Shown: positions 25,485 to 35,980 of the stretch, piece after piece
Layout: the number at the start of each line of letters is the position of its first letter
How positions within the stretch are numbered: the stretch's first letter is position 1
Source: Echinococcus granulosus
Taxonomy: Eukaryota > Platyhelminthes > Cestoda > Cyclophyllidea > Taeniidae
Direction of reading: 5' to 3'
NCBI RefSeq assembly: GCF_000524195.1
Contig: NW_020170383.1
Location: 197,666-261,665 of the forward strand
Length of the DNA: 64,000 nucleotides
The notes under the pieces: model-generated
The model's input: only the letters and a program-made list of their open reading frames with translations
Database searches by the model: none
What the model was told of the DNA's origin: nothing
Program-made: the position numbers and the translations under genes

Positions 25485-25603
25485 CTAACATTGACACTCA
25501 CTTCTTTTGCCTGCTCTTTCGTCCTGCCCCAACAGTGGTTCATTTTGCGGTTTTTTCTCTTGTCGCTGATGTTGGTGTTGTTGCTGCTGCTGTTGTTCTT
25601 CCT
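25485..25603 (-). CDS. Low-complexity gene, terminal poly-Gln exon
   Basis: Acceptor TTTGACAG|AG. It begins EEEQQQQQQHQHQRQEKK from CAG/CAA repeats and ends SECQC then TAG. An internal GAA|GTGAGT just before the stop could act as a donor instead, so the C-terminus is not certain. Confidence 0.6.
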
Positions 25604-28600
25604 CTGTCAAAGCATTTGAGATAAAATTGGTCATTTTGAAGGCATCACTGTCAAATGCTATCAAGTGTCGAAAATGTTAAATCACTGTAGAATTAACGTA
25701 TACGTTCGACAGCAACTCTGATGGGCTCTGCTCCATCCTTGGATGTAGCAAGTGAAACATCAGTACTTGTAAGTACCTGCAGAATCATCCAAATCAAGGG
25801 TTGGCATAGGCTCCCTGGTAAATAATTCCCTTACTCTCTGCCATAGCGTCTTCGAGGATCTGCTTTGGCTAGAAGAAATGTCTGGTAATGAATGGTGAGA
25901 CGTGATTTTGGTGTTGCTACTGCAAGAGAAGGAAAAAGGAAAACTGCTACAAAGTTTGTATTGAGAATGGCTTAGAAAGTCATCAGTTCTGTGGTTCTTT
26001 GTTTTATTTTTCTCCTCCCACCTCATATCAAGGTTCTTTGTAAATGTCTAGAAACTTCTTCGATAACAAAGCAATTACCTATTTCCAAATGACAAAATTG
26101 GAACCCACCTTCCGTCTACTGCCTGCGAAAGATCTCCTTCACTCTTTGAAGCCTGCAAATCTGTCAAACGAACAAAGCCAATGCAATGACTGCACTGAAG
26201 TGGCAACAAACGTCATTTAGGGTGTCACTCCCTAAAATACACTGCACCTCCGGTAGGCACAAATTAACAAGATCATTTCATTTGATTCTTTCCAATGAGC
26301 CCCCGCACAAAGTTCATTGCATGCAGAAAACCTGCTGTTTTATTCACTTCGACACTTTTATCCCCTTTTTAATATTGAGTAGACCTAACTAACAAACTTA
26401 CTTGGTCTACGATGTCTTCTAAACCAACTCATTTGATACCAGCGAGATTTCCTACTTGTGCGTTCTTCCGCCTTTTTATAACGAGTCGATTGTGGCTGAT
26501 GGTCTTTTCTGAAAAAGAGTACATTCTTAGCCTAAAACAACTGCTTTTTAACATCGCGCCGATTATCAAGTTCAAGAGGGGTGTATGCGACAGTTTGAAG
26601 CACCTTCACCAGCAGTTATCCTTAACACGTCAGAATTTATCATCGCTACCATTCCGTAATGATGAAGGTTGCCTTTCATTACAATGTGTATCAATTTCTG
26701 GCTGACATTTCAAGGTGGTCATTCGTACACAACAGAAAGGCGGACGTCTTGAGAAGTGATACGTTGATAAGCTGTCACTGATCAGTTCGACTGAATCAAA
26801 TGGCTCGTCAATGCTAAACAAATGCAATCAACCACAAATTTAGGGAATTCTACATCCCTCTGCCTGTTTTAGACTCAACCCGTCTAGATGAGTGCAAATA
26901 CTTAGCAAAAAGTGTTAAAAACCCCACGTCACATATTTGTGACGACAGTTCATTTACGAAAACAGGCACATCACGCATGCCTGATGCTGATAAGCAATGT
27001 GTAGGCACTGCATTTGAGTCGAAAAATTCACTCCAGGAAATAAGGCATTCCTTACTGAAATCAGGTTACATCAGTCAGAAGACTCAACTTATTCATGAAC
27101 ACTTTAACTAATGATCTCCAAATTCTACGCAAAGAACTCTTCCCCAACACACTTCGAAGACTATTCCACTCCATTGTTTACTGCAGTTTGATTCGCTACT
27201 GGTTATTGATAACGTCATCTACCTCATGTTGTGCTGCGCATTCTTTTCCCTGTCTTCTTCCTCAGCAGCTGCTAGACCCGAATTGGACAATTGAGAGGAC
27301 GCCACTAAAACATGTGCCAAAGAAATCTCAAAATAAGGCATTGTGATTTAAACATAACACAGATTGATGTGCAAGCATCAAAACGGCTTGCTTCTTTTTG
27401 TCGAGAATATGCCGTAGAGAAATTGGATTCTTGTAGTGTGGCAAATGTGCTGCTGGGTTTGGAAATAATGCAAAAGCGATGCAGACATACCACCTCCTGG
27501 CTTAGCCTTTTGTTGTCTTGGTGAAGCAGTCGGTTTGGATTGAGCATCTGATTGCGACTTTGCCGCATTGTCCCTAAAACCCAACATATTAAATAAGCTT
27601 TTCCCATTTTTTCTCACCACCGAACACAATAACTCCAAAATTACTGGCCAGAATAACTTGCCTATGTCTGTTTTTATGGCTCATGCATTTAGAATGTAGG
27701 AAGACAAACTAGCACATTTTGCCATCTAAATCCACACATCTGTGCTTCACAAGTAGCTATGTCTAGAGTGTTAGACGCTTTTTAGAAATGTGCACCTAAC
27801 AGTGAAGTAATGAAGGAATGTGTTTGACTGGCGCATCTTCATCTTGCACAAAAAGCTCACTCGCACTGCTGCGCAGGCATGGCGTATTCACCGAAGGCCT
27901 TGTTTGCCGCAGTACTCTCCGATTCGGGACTTGCCTTTCCTCCCATCGACGTGTTCGAGGCGTTCGTGTTGGCGAATATGGTGGATGAGTTAGAGTGGGG
28001 GGGTGATCTCCTGTTTTTCCTCGAAGTGTGTTTTACAGGATCATTGAGAGGATGTGCGGATGTGCACTGAGCAGTTGGCACTCATTAATTCGACCAAAAT
28101 TTTAAACGCATTTAAGTATCAAAAATTGTTGACAACCTCATGCCTCGGTTTCTTGTGTCCCTCCGCTTGTGTGAAGCTCAATGCTTCTGCTTGGGTGCAA
28201 CTCATTATCATAATGTGGTAAACAAATCACGTCACATATTTGTGCCATTAGTGGATAGCACGTATATCTGATGCTGGTGGGGAACATGTAACAGTCATTG
28301 TTAAGTCGGCAACTGCGCCTCAACACATATCTAGGTCCTTGCTCATAGCATGCAAGATCAGCCAGAAGATCCAGCACTCCTCCCAACCTACTAATAACTG
28401 ATCGCCAAACCTCCTACGAAGGGCTCTTTTCCCAATGCACTTTCAACGCTATTCTGCTCAAGTTGTACTGCAGTTTACATTACCACTATTTACGAGTAAC
28501 GTCAACTACCCGGTATTTTGCTGTGCCTTCTTCTTCTTCTTCTCATCCTCCTCCTCAGCATCTGCTCCACCCGCAGTCGGCAATTCAGATGGACCCACGG

Positions 28601-31600
28601 AGACGAGTACTTCTGAATCTATTAAAATGGAGTTTTGCGGTGATAACCCTAAGAAAGCTGTGCAGGTATAACTAAACGGCAGGCTTTCGCTTGTGGATAA
28701 AATGTGGTGGAAAGTTGTGAGACGATAGTGAAGCCTTCTCATTGTATCCTAACTTCATCTCTCAAAGCTTTCACTGAACCCCTGTCAGACAGCACGTTGC
28801 AATTTTACAATGTGGCATAGGTACTGCGGAGGTAAGAAATAACGCAACAATAATGTGGACATACCTCTTCCATTCTGGGCATTGTTTGGTCCTTGTGGTA
28901 CAGAGGGTTGGCTATCCATACTAGTGGTAAAAAAGCAGACAGAAATTTTAAGCCCTGAACATTTAAATAGGTTGCTTTCTTGTTCTTCTTTGACGTTCAG
29001 TGTTAAATTAGTCGTCAATAAAGTCGATTTGCAAAAAAAGCGCAGTGACCACGTATCGCATTGCGGAACGTACGTTCTAGCACAAGTGGAGGCCGGAAGA
29101 TCTGCAAGTGAATAGGCACTCATTTAATCACGCCACATTTACATCTTCCAGAGCTAACCACATTCAGCATAAAGTGTGATGGTGACAAGCCTAAGAGGAT
29201 TTATTCCCTTCTGGAACAACACAGGCACGTTGTTCACTTCAGCTGGCTAAAAGATGCCATCATTATGTAACGCCAAATCGGAGCCTTGCTTAATACTTCC
29301 ATGTATTGTTGTTTCAAGACAGTGGTAGAAAATAAACTTCAAGCACTTATCGAAGAGGCTTTCCATGCCAGCGCGGAGGCTTAATTCCACACATTCACGG
29401 ATTGATGCGATTGCAGCAGCCAATTGCAGGTGTGCATTATAGCTGGTGGCAGAAGCACCTGTCATGGACCGCATCAGCCACCTTAAGGCAAGATGGCATA
29501 TTTGGTGGAGAAGCAGCCATTGTGTAAGCTAAGTCGAGTATTTCATGGACGCTCACAGGGTATCTTAGGCAGAGTAAGGTGTAAACCTCCATCTGCCTGC
29601 CTGTCTGTCAGTGACAACCTCCGTCGTGGCAACTAAACTCGCATTCCGATGCTACTGGCCTATTGGCATTGTGGTAATCATCTGCCGCACAAATCACCTA
29701 CGTCTGGGTCCCTAAATCAAACAGTGGGACATCATACGGCAAAAATCACACAAGAAACAAATCCTTCTATCGTCACTGTGGGCCCAGGAGCTCACAAGAA
29801 TTTTCAATCCCGAAATGCAACTGAACGCTGGGTGTCTCAGGACGATTTAGCTGTATCGACAAATTTTGCTGTGCTGGCGATGCGCAGACATCGGCAAGAG
29901 GCTGAGATGAGCGTACACACGTTGTCCCATCGGTTTGGAGAAAAATAAATGCCCTTTGTGCTCACTACGATTGGGCGTTTCGCTTAATATTGATAAAGTT
30001 TGGGTTTCATTTGAAAGCACTTTTAAATACGCATGACAGAAAATTCAGGACACTTTTTGCCATCCCTTCCCTACTCCCTTGAAGGTCATATTTGACAAGG
30101 TAGTGCAGATAAATCAACCACCATGTGTATTTAAACTACACTAAAGTCTTCAACTTAGACACTCCAAGTGACAAAATATTCCCGCCTCCTGGGAATGTCT
30201 TTCCTTACTTTGGTACTCACATGCATCTGATTGCCGCTTTGCCACGTTGTCCCTAAAATTCAAAATATTCGAGAGAGTTCTTCCCACTTTGTCTTACCAC
30301 CCAACACAACAACTCCAAAATGACAAGCCCGAATGACTTACGTACCTCTGTTTGCATGGCTCATGCATTTAGAATGTGGGAAGACAAACCAGAACATTTT
30401 GCCATCTAAATCCACACATCTGTGCTTCACAAGTAGCTCTGTCTACTGTGCTGAACGAAAGCTCAAGTAACGGTATTTGGAAATGTGCACCTGACAGTGA
30501 AGCACTGAAGGAATGTGTTTGACTGGCACATTTTCATCTTGCACGACAAACTCACTCGCACTGCTCCACAGGCATGACGTATTCACCGAAGGCCTTGTTT
30601 ACCGCAGTACTTTCCGGTTTGGGACTTGCCTTTCCTCCCATCGACGTGTCCGAGCAGTTCGTGTCGGCCAATATGGTGGATGAGTTCAAGTGTGGAGATG
30701 ATCTCCTGTTTTTGCTTGAAGTGCGTTTACCATTACTTTCCCTTTTATGGCTATGAGATTTTAAATGTAATTTCGTGGATTTTGAAGAGGTGTTGGTTTT
30801 ATTTTCTTTATCTGCAGATTCCGCACCCAATCTGGGGGACGGCGATTCCTTTTTACTTTCTTCTGTCGTCTGTTTATTATTTTGACAGTTAGGTGCCGCG
30901 ACTGATACATTGGGCCCTATAAAACCATCTTCTGAGGAATTGGGAAGATTAGAGCATTCGCACTGAGATTGCTCTTGCCTTTCCTTCTTCTCTGAAGAGA
31001 TATCCTTTCTCTGCTCCTTGTGTAGGTGGGCTCCATTCTTCACCGTTTCCGTTGGTGTTGAAGGCTTTTGACTTGGAAAAGCCTTATCATTGTTTGGACC
31101 TTCAGTTGAAGTATCTGGTGGTTGCTTTTTGAACTCTGTGACTTGATATTCTAAGAAGATGAATAGAAGTTGCCAACAGTCAAATCTATTTTTTGCTGTA
31201 CCTTAGACCTTACGGCAATTAATGATAAAAACTCACCTTTGTACAGTAACAAGCCTGTGCTTCTTCTTTCGTCTGACACGTTGCCGTGTTCTTGCCTATT
31301 ACTTTAAAATAATTAAAGATATTTAGTGCACTTTTGTTCCTACAGAAAGGATATGATCTGTGCTATAAATGCAATACCAATTCCTCTAAGCCTTAGTTTT
31401 AAATGAAGACTCCACTTCCCTAACGGCATCAAAAGAAAAATAGTTTAGTATTTTGCTCCCTTTTGTCCCAATTTCTTATTGAATCCGTTAAAATCTTATT
31501 TTTTGGAATTCTCTGCATACTTATTGAAAGAAATACTCTTGTGTGTTATTATGGGTTATAATTAAGTGAACTGCAAAACAGATTTCATTTCTTATTTAGC

Positions 31601-34600
31601 CTTGATATGAAGTTACTCTAGTAGTTGGAGTCAATCATTTGCCAATTGCGGCATCTTCGAGGTTGTGTGGACCGTTTCGAATCCGGTCTCACGCCACCTC
31701 ATATTTGCTCGACTTGTGGGAGGTGGTATATTATAGACTCTTTGGCAATGTTTAGGGGAAAATGTGACTCATCAGAGTTGGAGTGACATTACATGCTTTT
31801 GCCTCGTTGGTGAGTATTCCTTCAGAGTCGGCAAGAGGTCCCTTAATATGTAGCGATCTTCAGCATTGGAATGAAGAGGCAACTGTGATGGATACGGATG
31901 GGTATGTAGCTCAGCAAGAGAAAGTTAGGCAGATGCTAAATCATCTGCACATCGTCATTTCCATTTCTGCTTTGTGTGGTGAAAGCATGGGTTTATGCTG
32001 CGAAATGAGTGATTTGTGGAAACCACTCCGTTTATGATTTCATGCTGTCTGATTTGACAACTGCCTGTCATCAAGACCACTTGGGGGGAAGTATTTGTAG
32101 ACTTCACGGAGGGGAACTTTGGTATAGTGATATGATGGAGGGAATGAGCTTGTTTTCAATCTTTAACAAGGGAGCTAAGCGTGGCGCCGATTAAAGATGG
32201 GTAAATACTAACTTTCTGGGGTTATTCGTATCATTGACCCTTTTGGTTAATGTTCGGAACGTGAAGGTGAGTGAGTTAAGGAGTCTGTATAAAGGTGCTT
32301 CAGGCTTGTGTGGGTGTGAATGAAGCCCAGAGGCACGGAACGATGTGATTGTCTCGTCTCTGCGTCTACAATGCTCAGGTTGTTTTGCTAAAAGGACAAA
32401 TATTTTGGTGTAAATTGACCTTGGGGAGTTAAATGCTTTGGGAATAAGTGCGATATCTTTGTGTCCTCAATCTTTGTCTTTATGAGAGCAAACTTTTCTT
32501 GGTGCAGTAGTTGGTACTAGTACGAAGAAAAGGGGGAGATAGAAAGCACTAAGATCTGTGAAAAATTGTTGTACGCCATGGAGACAAATAAACACTGTGA
32601 ATTGGAAGCGCATGGAATGTAGCAGCAATTATTTGTTCAACTCTGCGTTTTGATTATGCGGGTACTCAAGGTTCGGCTATTGTAACCACTCCAGACGGCA
32701 TGGTTGACGGGTCATATTACTATCCCACAGTCCTTCTGTACGTCGGCAATACACGTTCTGCCCTTCTGTTATGACTTCTTCCGTCTTTATGATGTCACGA
32801 GTTTAATGAACCCTAGCAACTTTTGGTACAGGAAAGTAGTTCTGTACACATGTCTACGAAAGTAAACCATTGGAAGTAAACATCGATGCTTTAATTGCAT
32901 AAGTCCTCTAATAAAACAATTTCTTGAATGAAAGAAAAGCGAGTGATGGAAGATTTATGACACAGTGGGCTTGGAAGACACGGTTTGTGAAATACGCCCT
33001 CCTACGTAATTTTGAGGATTAGGCGTATGGTGCACGTGCATGCCTCAGAGTCCCGCAACTCCATTGACCACTTATGAATAAGAGGAGGATGCATTTGGCT
33101 ACTCGTGTGGCCAGCGTTTACATTCACGGTTCCACCTAAGGTAAGGTATGGGAATTGTTACTTTCATCTAAATGACTACCACCGCAGGTACCCACAGCAA
33201 TTAGATTACCATATTTGGTAGGGTGTTGAGAGGGCAATCAGGGCTACCTTACCCCCCGATACTAGGGCCTCTTTCAATTTCTAAGTCGCTAAGCTGTGTC
33301 GTATTCCAGTCCGTCGTCATAGATGCGTGATAGCTGGGTTTGCATCAAATCATGCCGCAAACAGGCTAAGTAAAGTTTGCCTAGCAGCATAGATGTCGGC
33401 GCCGTTTGGCTGTTGGGTAGCAGTTGAATTGGTTACCAGTGTTACTTAAGAATGATGTCATATTAGAACAAGATGATATTAGAGAGGTAACGGTCGATCC
33501 ATCTCGAAAACTGCGGCAGTGAACGTGTCACTAATACTGTATCCATCAGCAGGGAAGAGCACTTGAAATGCCCTCATGGCCGTATTGAGTAGGCATGTGA
33601 GCACGGTGGTTGAGGCTTATGGTAGCTTTTTCGAATAATTTGCCTAGGTATAGTAGCTGAGTATAGCGCACAATGGATTTTTGTCAAACAATACCCTTTT
33701 CTTCCGTCCCCGTAAGCGTTGCCTAATGATATGCTTCTCATGTAATGCGAAGGTCGGTCTGGAGTAATTGGTTTGGGTTTGTCTGAAGCAGGCGCAATTT
33801 CGCTCTTTGAAGTCCTTTCCTCAGGTCCTTTGGTTATCTCCTTCGGTCTCGTTGGTGGTACTCCTAAATAAAATAAGAAAATTAAGGGGTAGCTAAAGTT
33901 ATGGCTTGAAAACATGCATTAAAACACCTGACAAAGCTAGGTCTCTTTTGGGCTGCCATCTTCGGCACAAAGCAGAGATGTTAGTAAAGCTACTTATCTT
34001 TCCACTTTGTTCTCTAAACAGGTGATCCTTATGTCCTCCAACAACTGTTTCATCATGTCACATTTTTATCCTTTGTTATCAAAAAGATCACCTGAGTTCT
34101 CTTTAATTGCCGCCATTGTCAGCAAAATTGGCTCTGAGCACATGAGCCCGTATTCCGATCTCACCACTCATATGGATGCGTGAGGTTCGACTGCCAACAC
34201 GACTGCAGTCTTCCACAGATCAAAAGGATTTACTTGGCAGTCCACTTGTATGCTTGCAAGAGCTTTTGACAATCGCCCTCGACTTATGCTTTTTGAGAGG
34301 TGGCACTCACCTCGGTGACCTTTGGAACTGCAAACCCTCGAACACCTCAGTAGGATGGATTGCTCCATTTTATTCATCATTAGTCCAAGCAAGATAACCT
34401 ATTCTTTTGTAAAATTGCATACTTTTCATTAAAATTCCAAAATTATGCTTATTATTAAATTATTTTCTTGTGCAGCTGTGTGAGGCAAGTAAAAGCAATT
34501 TGCAGTAATTTGGATAGGTCGATAATCACATTTCTGTTTGAACAAACCCTAACGCGTCCACTAGTTACTTCTTTCAGGCGGAAAATTGTTAGCTCTTCTT

Positions 34601-35868
34601 ACCATTTTGATTGCCTGGTGCCTTGTTTTCTGCCTCAGGGGCTGGATTTTTCCGGGATTTTAAAATAACGCCTCCCGTCGGTATCACGGGCAGAGCGATG
34701 CCATTCGTGGGTCTGACGGGAAGGACGGTTCGTTTATCTTCTTCCCCTTCTTCCCGGCAGCTACAAAAGTACTTATTTCGTGACAAATGCTATTAAAATT
34801 CGAGTATCAACCACGGACAATTAATACCTAGTTGGTTGGAATCTAGGCAGTTCCATAAATGAAGCTTCCTTTGTCGTGAGGACCAACTGGAGATCTAGCC
34901 GTGGAATCGGATAAAGTATGCATTACACAATTTATGCTAGTTTGAGTTCTGACAATGAATCAGTAGGTCGAAAAGTACATTTGATAGCTCATTTATGGTC
35001 ATTTATGGCTTAAACGTGACGATATTTGTCAATCAAATTTTTCCTTATTAATGAAAAGCCAAATATCCCTTCTAAAGAGCCAATCAACTTCCCTCTGCAT
35101 GTTGATTGGGTCCTTGAAGCCGCCCTCTCAATGGTGATTGGACGGGTTCAAGAATGTAAGTGAACTTCCTACGTTACCATTGGTCCTCATTTAGGCCTTA
35201 GGTTAAATAGCCTTGATTATCCTATCTACTTAAAACAGCAGGCTGAAACGTAGTTAGACTAAATCATTTTACCTCAAATGGTCTTCTGAGTAGGAAATCT
35301 CTTGAGGTCGGGTGAATAAATCCTCACTAGTCACTGGCTGATGGCTAACTTTCTCACCCTCAAGCAGGATTACAGTGTGTGCTTGGTGAGTTCTTCGTCT
35401 CTTCGGTCGATCAAAGCCCAATTGCGGCAAAGTGGAGTCCTTTTGGGAGAAAGTGAGCATAAAAATAGGGTTTGAAAGTGATTTTTGTCTGCATTTTACT
35501 TGGGACACTAAAATAACTCGTTACGACTGATATCGTTTCAGTCCTCGAGAATGATTTTGTAGGAGTCTTTTTATTAAAAAAAAAATAAAGAGCCTAGTTG
35601 CATCAATGCAGATGATAATCACTTCGGAGATATGTAATATGAGATGAGCCGGTAACTACCCAGCAGTCATGCCTTTTGAAGTAGCGGCCCCATTATGCTC
35701 AGATAAGGAGTGGTGAATTTGTGAATTAGAATAGCCTTTGGTTGTCGTCGTTATACGTGGAGTAGAGAGACGTAGTAATATCTGCTTATATTGGGTGCTT
35801 AATTTCTTGTGGACTTTCCAGGCTTCGCCCTTCCACTCCACATGGGTGTGGGGATCTTCCGGTCTCGT
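25485..35868 (-). CDS. Multi-exon gene for a hydrophilic low-complexity protein with duplicated exon modules
   Basis: I do not recognise this protein. Inferred exons in gene order: 35868-35660, 35488-35273, 34760-34603, 33863-33695, 31295-31237, 31150-30556 (A1), 30252-30221 (B1), 28920-28865 (B3), 28648-28510 (C2), 28019 or 28066 to 27861 (A2), 27573-27491 (B2), 27304-27223 (C1), 25919-25777, 25603-25485 (stop TAG). Phases agree at every junction except B1 to B3, where an exon may be missed. The product is about 740 residues, rich in Ser, Lys, Glu, Gln and Pro, with a basic patch (RPKRRRTHQ), Glu/Lys runs in the C exons and a terminal poly-Gln stretch (Q6-HQHQRQ). No signal peptide, membrane segment or catalytic motif is visible. 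The first exon is unplaced: 35868 follows an in-frame TAG, so a start codon must lie upstream. A scaffold, nuclear or secreted disordered protein are all possible. The module pattern recalls flatworm micro-exon genes, but this is only a resemblance. Confidence 0.6.
25777..25919 (-). CDS. Low-complexity gene, penultimate exon
   Basis: Strong acceptor (TTTCCTTCTCTTGCAG|T) and donor GCAG|GTACTT, 143 nt. It encodes SSQSRSSKTLWQRVRELFTR, a possible amphipathic helix (LWQRVRELF) in an otherwise Ser-rich chain, then an acidic LDLDD. It joins C1 and the terminal poly-Gln exon in phase. Confidence 0.7.
26109..26152 (-). other. Possible 44-nt cassette exon (would cause a stop)
   Basis: The segment is bounded by GATTTGCAG|GCTTC and GGAAG|GTGGGT, both good splice signals, and lies between C1 and the penultimate exon. 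If joined to C1 it shifts the frame and reaches TAG within 13 codons. In phase 0 it would read ASKSEGDLSQAVDG. It may be a poison exon, or part of a transcript with a different upstream exon. Confidence 0.35.
27223..27304 (-). CDS. Low-complexity gene, module exon C1
   Basis: Acceptor CATGTTTTAG|TG, donor ATGAG|GTAGAT, 82 nt. It encodes a Ser/Ala stretch then AAAEEEDREKNAQHNM. It is homologous to C2 in both coding sequence and the following intron. It splices in phase to the exon at 25919-25777. Confidence 0.7.
27491..27573 (-). CDS. Low-complexity gene, module exon B2
   Basis: Acceptor GGGTTTTAG|GGACAATG, donor GGTG|GTATGT, 83 nt. It encodes DNAAKSQSDAQSKPTASP and a Lys/Gln/Pro/Gly tail. 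It joins A2 (two carried bases) and C1 (one carried base) in phase. Confidence 0.7.
27861..28066 (-). CDS. Low-complexity gene, module exon A2
   Basis: The donor is TGCGA|GTGAGC, the same place as in A1. Two acceptors are possible: CTGCTCAG at 28067-28068 (phase 0) or TTCGAG at 28020-28021, giving a start at 28019 with the phase that fits exon C2. It encodes KNRRSPPHSNSSTI, TSMGGKASP and ANKAFGEYAMP. The homology to A1 extends on into the following intron. Confidence 0.65.
28510..28648 (-). CDS. Low-complexity gene, module exon C2 with tandem acceptors
   Basis: Two acceptors nine bases apart, CACAG at 28658-28659 and CTTAG at 28649-28650, both keep the frame. The exon encodes an Ile/Val/Ser segment then ADAEEEDEKKKKKAQQNTG and ends GG|GTAGTT. 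The Lys5 run is coded by AAG repeats. Confidence 0.65.
28865..28920 (-). CDS. Low-complexity gene, module exon B3
   Basis: Acceptor TTACCACTAG|T, donor GGAAGAG|GTATGT, 56 nt. It encodes MDSQPSVPQGPNNAQNGR. The donor context and phase match B2, and the intron sequence after it is similar to that after B2 (a PyCATT-rich block ending in a TGCCACA-type stretch). It joins C2 in phase. Confidence 0.6.
28921..30220 (-). other. Intron region between module exons B1 and B3
   Basis: A 1.3-kb stretch. Phase bookkeeping (B1 ends with one base carried, B3 needs two) predicts a missed exon of C type here, but I could not identify it. The plus-strand open frame at 29649-29948 has no recognisable motif. Confidence 0.4.
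30221..30252 (-). CDS. Low-complexity gene, module exon B1 (32 nt)
   Basis: Acceptor AATTTTAG|GGACAAC, donor GCAT|GTGAGT. It encodes DNVAKRQSDA, homologous to DNAAKSQSDA of B2. The position homologous to B2's donor (GGTG|GTATGT) reads GGCGGGAATA here, so that donor is lost and an upstream GTGAGT is the likely replacement. Confidence 0.5.
30556..31150 (-). CDS. Low-complexity gene, module exon A1
   Basis: Acceptor CATCTTCTTAG|AA, donor TGCGA|GTGAGT; 595 nt read in one open frame of 197 full codons. The sequence is Ser/Lys/Glu/Asn-rich and hydrophilic. Its last 57 or so codons are clearly homologous to exon A2: both have KNRRS, NSSTI, TSMGGKASP and NKAFGEY in order, ending QCE. It joins the previous exon (31295-31237) in phase 1. 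Confidence 0.75.
31296..33694 (-). other. Large intron of the low-complexity gene
   Basis: A 2.4-kb intron between two phase-matched exons. No exon, element or RNA gene was recognised. A tRNA-like B-box resemblance near 31,672 was considered and rejected. Confidence 0.5.
33695..33863 (-). CDS. Low-complexity gene exon, Pro/Lys/Glu-rich
   Basis: Acceptor TTTTATTTAG|GA, donor AAAAGG|GTATTG, 169 nt. It encodes VPPTRPKEITKGPEERTSKS and then a Pro/Ser segment with MRSISLGNAYGDGRK. It joins its neighbours on both sides in phase. Confidence 0.65.
34603..34760 (-). CDS. Low-complexity gene exon
   Basis: Acceptor TACTTTTGTAG|C, donor AATG|GTAAGA, 158 nt. It encodes CREEGEEDKRTVLPVRP, a short Val/Ile/Gly/Pro stretch and an Ala/Pro/Asn-rich end. 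Confidence 0.65.
35273..35488 (-). CDS. Low-complexity gene exon with basic patch
   Basis: The donor is TTGAG|GTAAAA. The start is uncertain: AATGCAG|A at 35488 fits the phase of the preceding exon, but the acceptor lacks a pyrimidine tract. It contains LGFDRPKRRRTHQAH, a possible nuclear-localisation-like basic run, then TSEDLFTRPQEISYSED. Confidence 0.5.
35660..35868 (-). CDS. Low-complexity gene, most upstream exon seen
   Basis: Acceptor GACATTTAG|ACG, donor CTGG|GTAGTT, 209 nt. It contains HTHVEWKGEAWKVHKKL and a Thr/Ser/Asn/His-rich end. The start codon must lie in an unrecognised exon further upstream, above 35.9 kb. Confidence 0.5.
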
Positions 35869-35950
35869 CTAAATGTCTTCCAACGGCGTGTTTTCTAACG
35901 ACTCTGGGAAATCCTTGAGGCGGTACAGAGCTATGTGCGTGTTACCCACA

Positions 35951-35980
35951 CGTTTTAAAATGTTTTAAAATGTTTTGAAA
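35951..35980. repeat. Three copies of a 10-mer (TGTTTTAAAA-type)
   Basis: Units read CGTTTTAAAA, TGTTTTAAAA, TGTTTTGAAA in direct succession. Confidence 0.8.

Larger units (their letters stand above)
27223..31150 (-). repeat. Diverged tandem segmental duplication spanning exon modules
   Basis: About 27,490-28,020 aligns by eye with about 30,190-30,720 (exons A and B, the intron between them and flanks; long near-identical blocks such as ATGGCTCATGCATTTAGAAT and CATCTAAATCCACACATCTG). About 26,925-27,300 aligns with 28,225-28,570 (C exons and the sequence after them). The units are diverged but co-linear, so the gene grew by tandem copying of exon-intron segments. Confidence 0.75.

Noticed and set aside
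26405..26422. A 17-nt segment flanked by GGTTTAG and GTAAGT on the minus strand as a micro-exon
   Set aside because: Its phase does not fit any combination of neighbouring exons, and the acceptor is weak.
31655..31715. tRNA-like B-box resemblance (GTTTCGAATCC) suggesting a tRNA or SINE
   Set aside because: No A box at the right distance, no cloverleaf and no acceptor stem could be drawn; a single short match is not enough.
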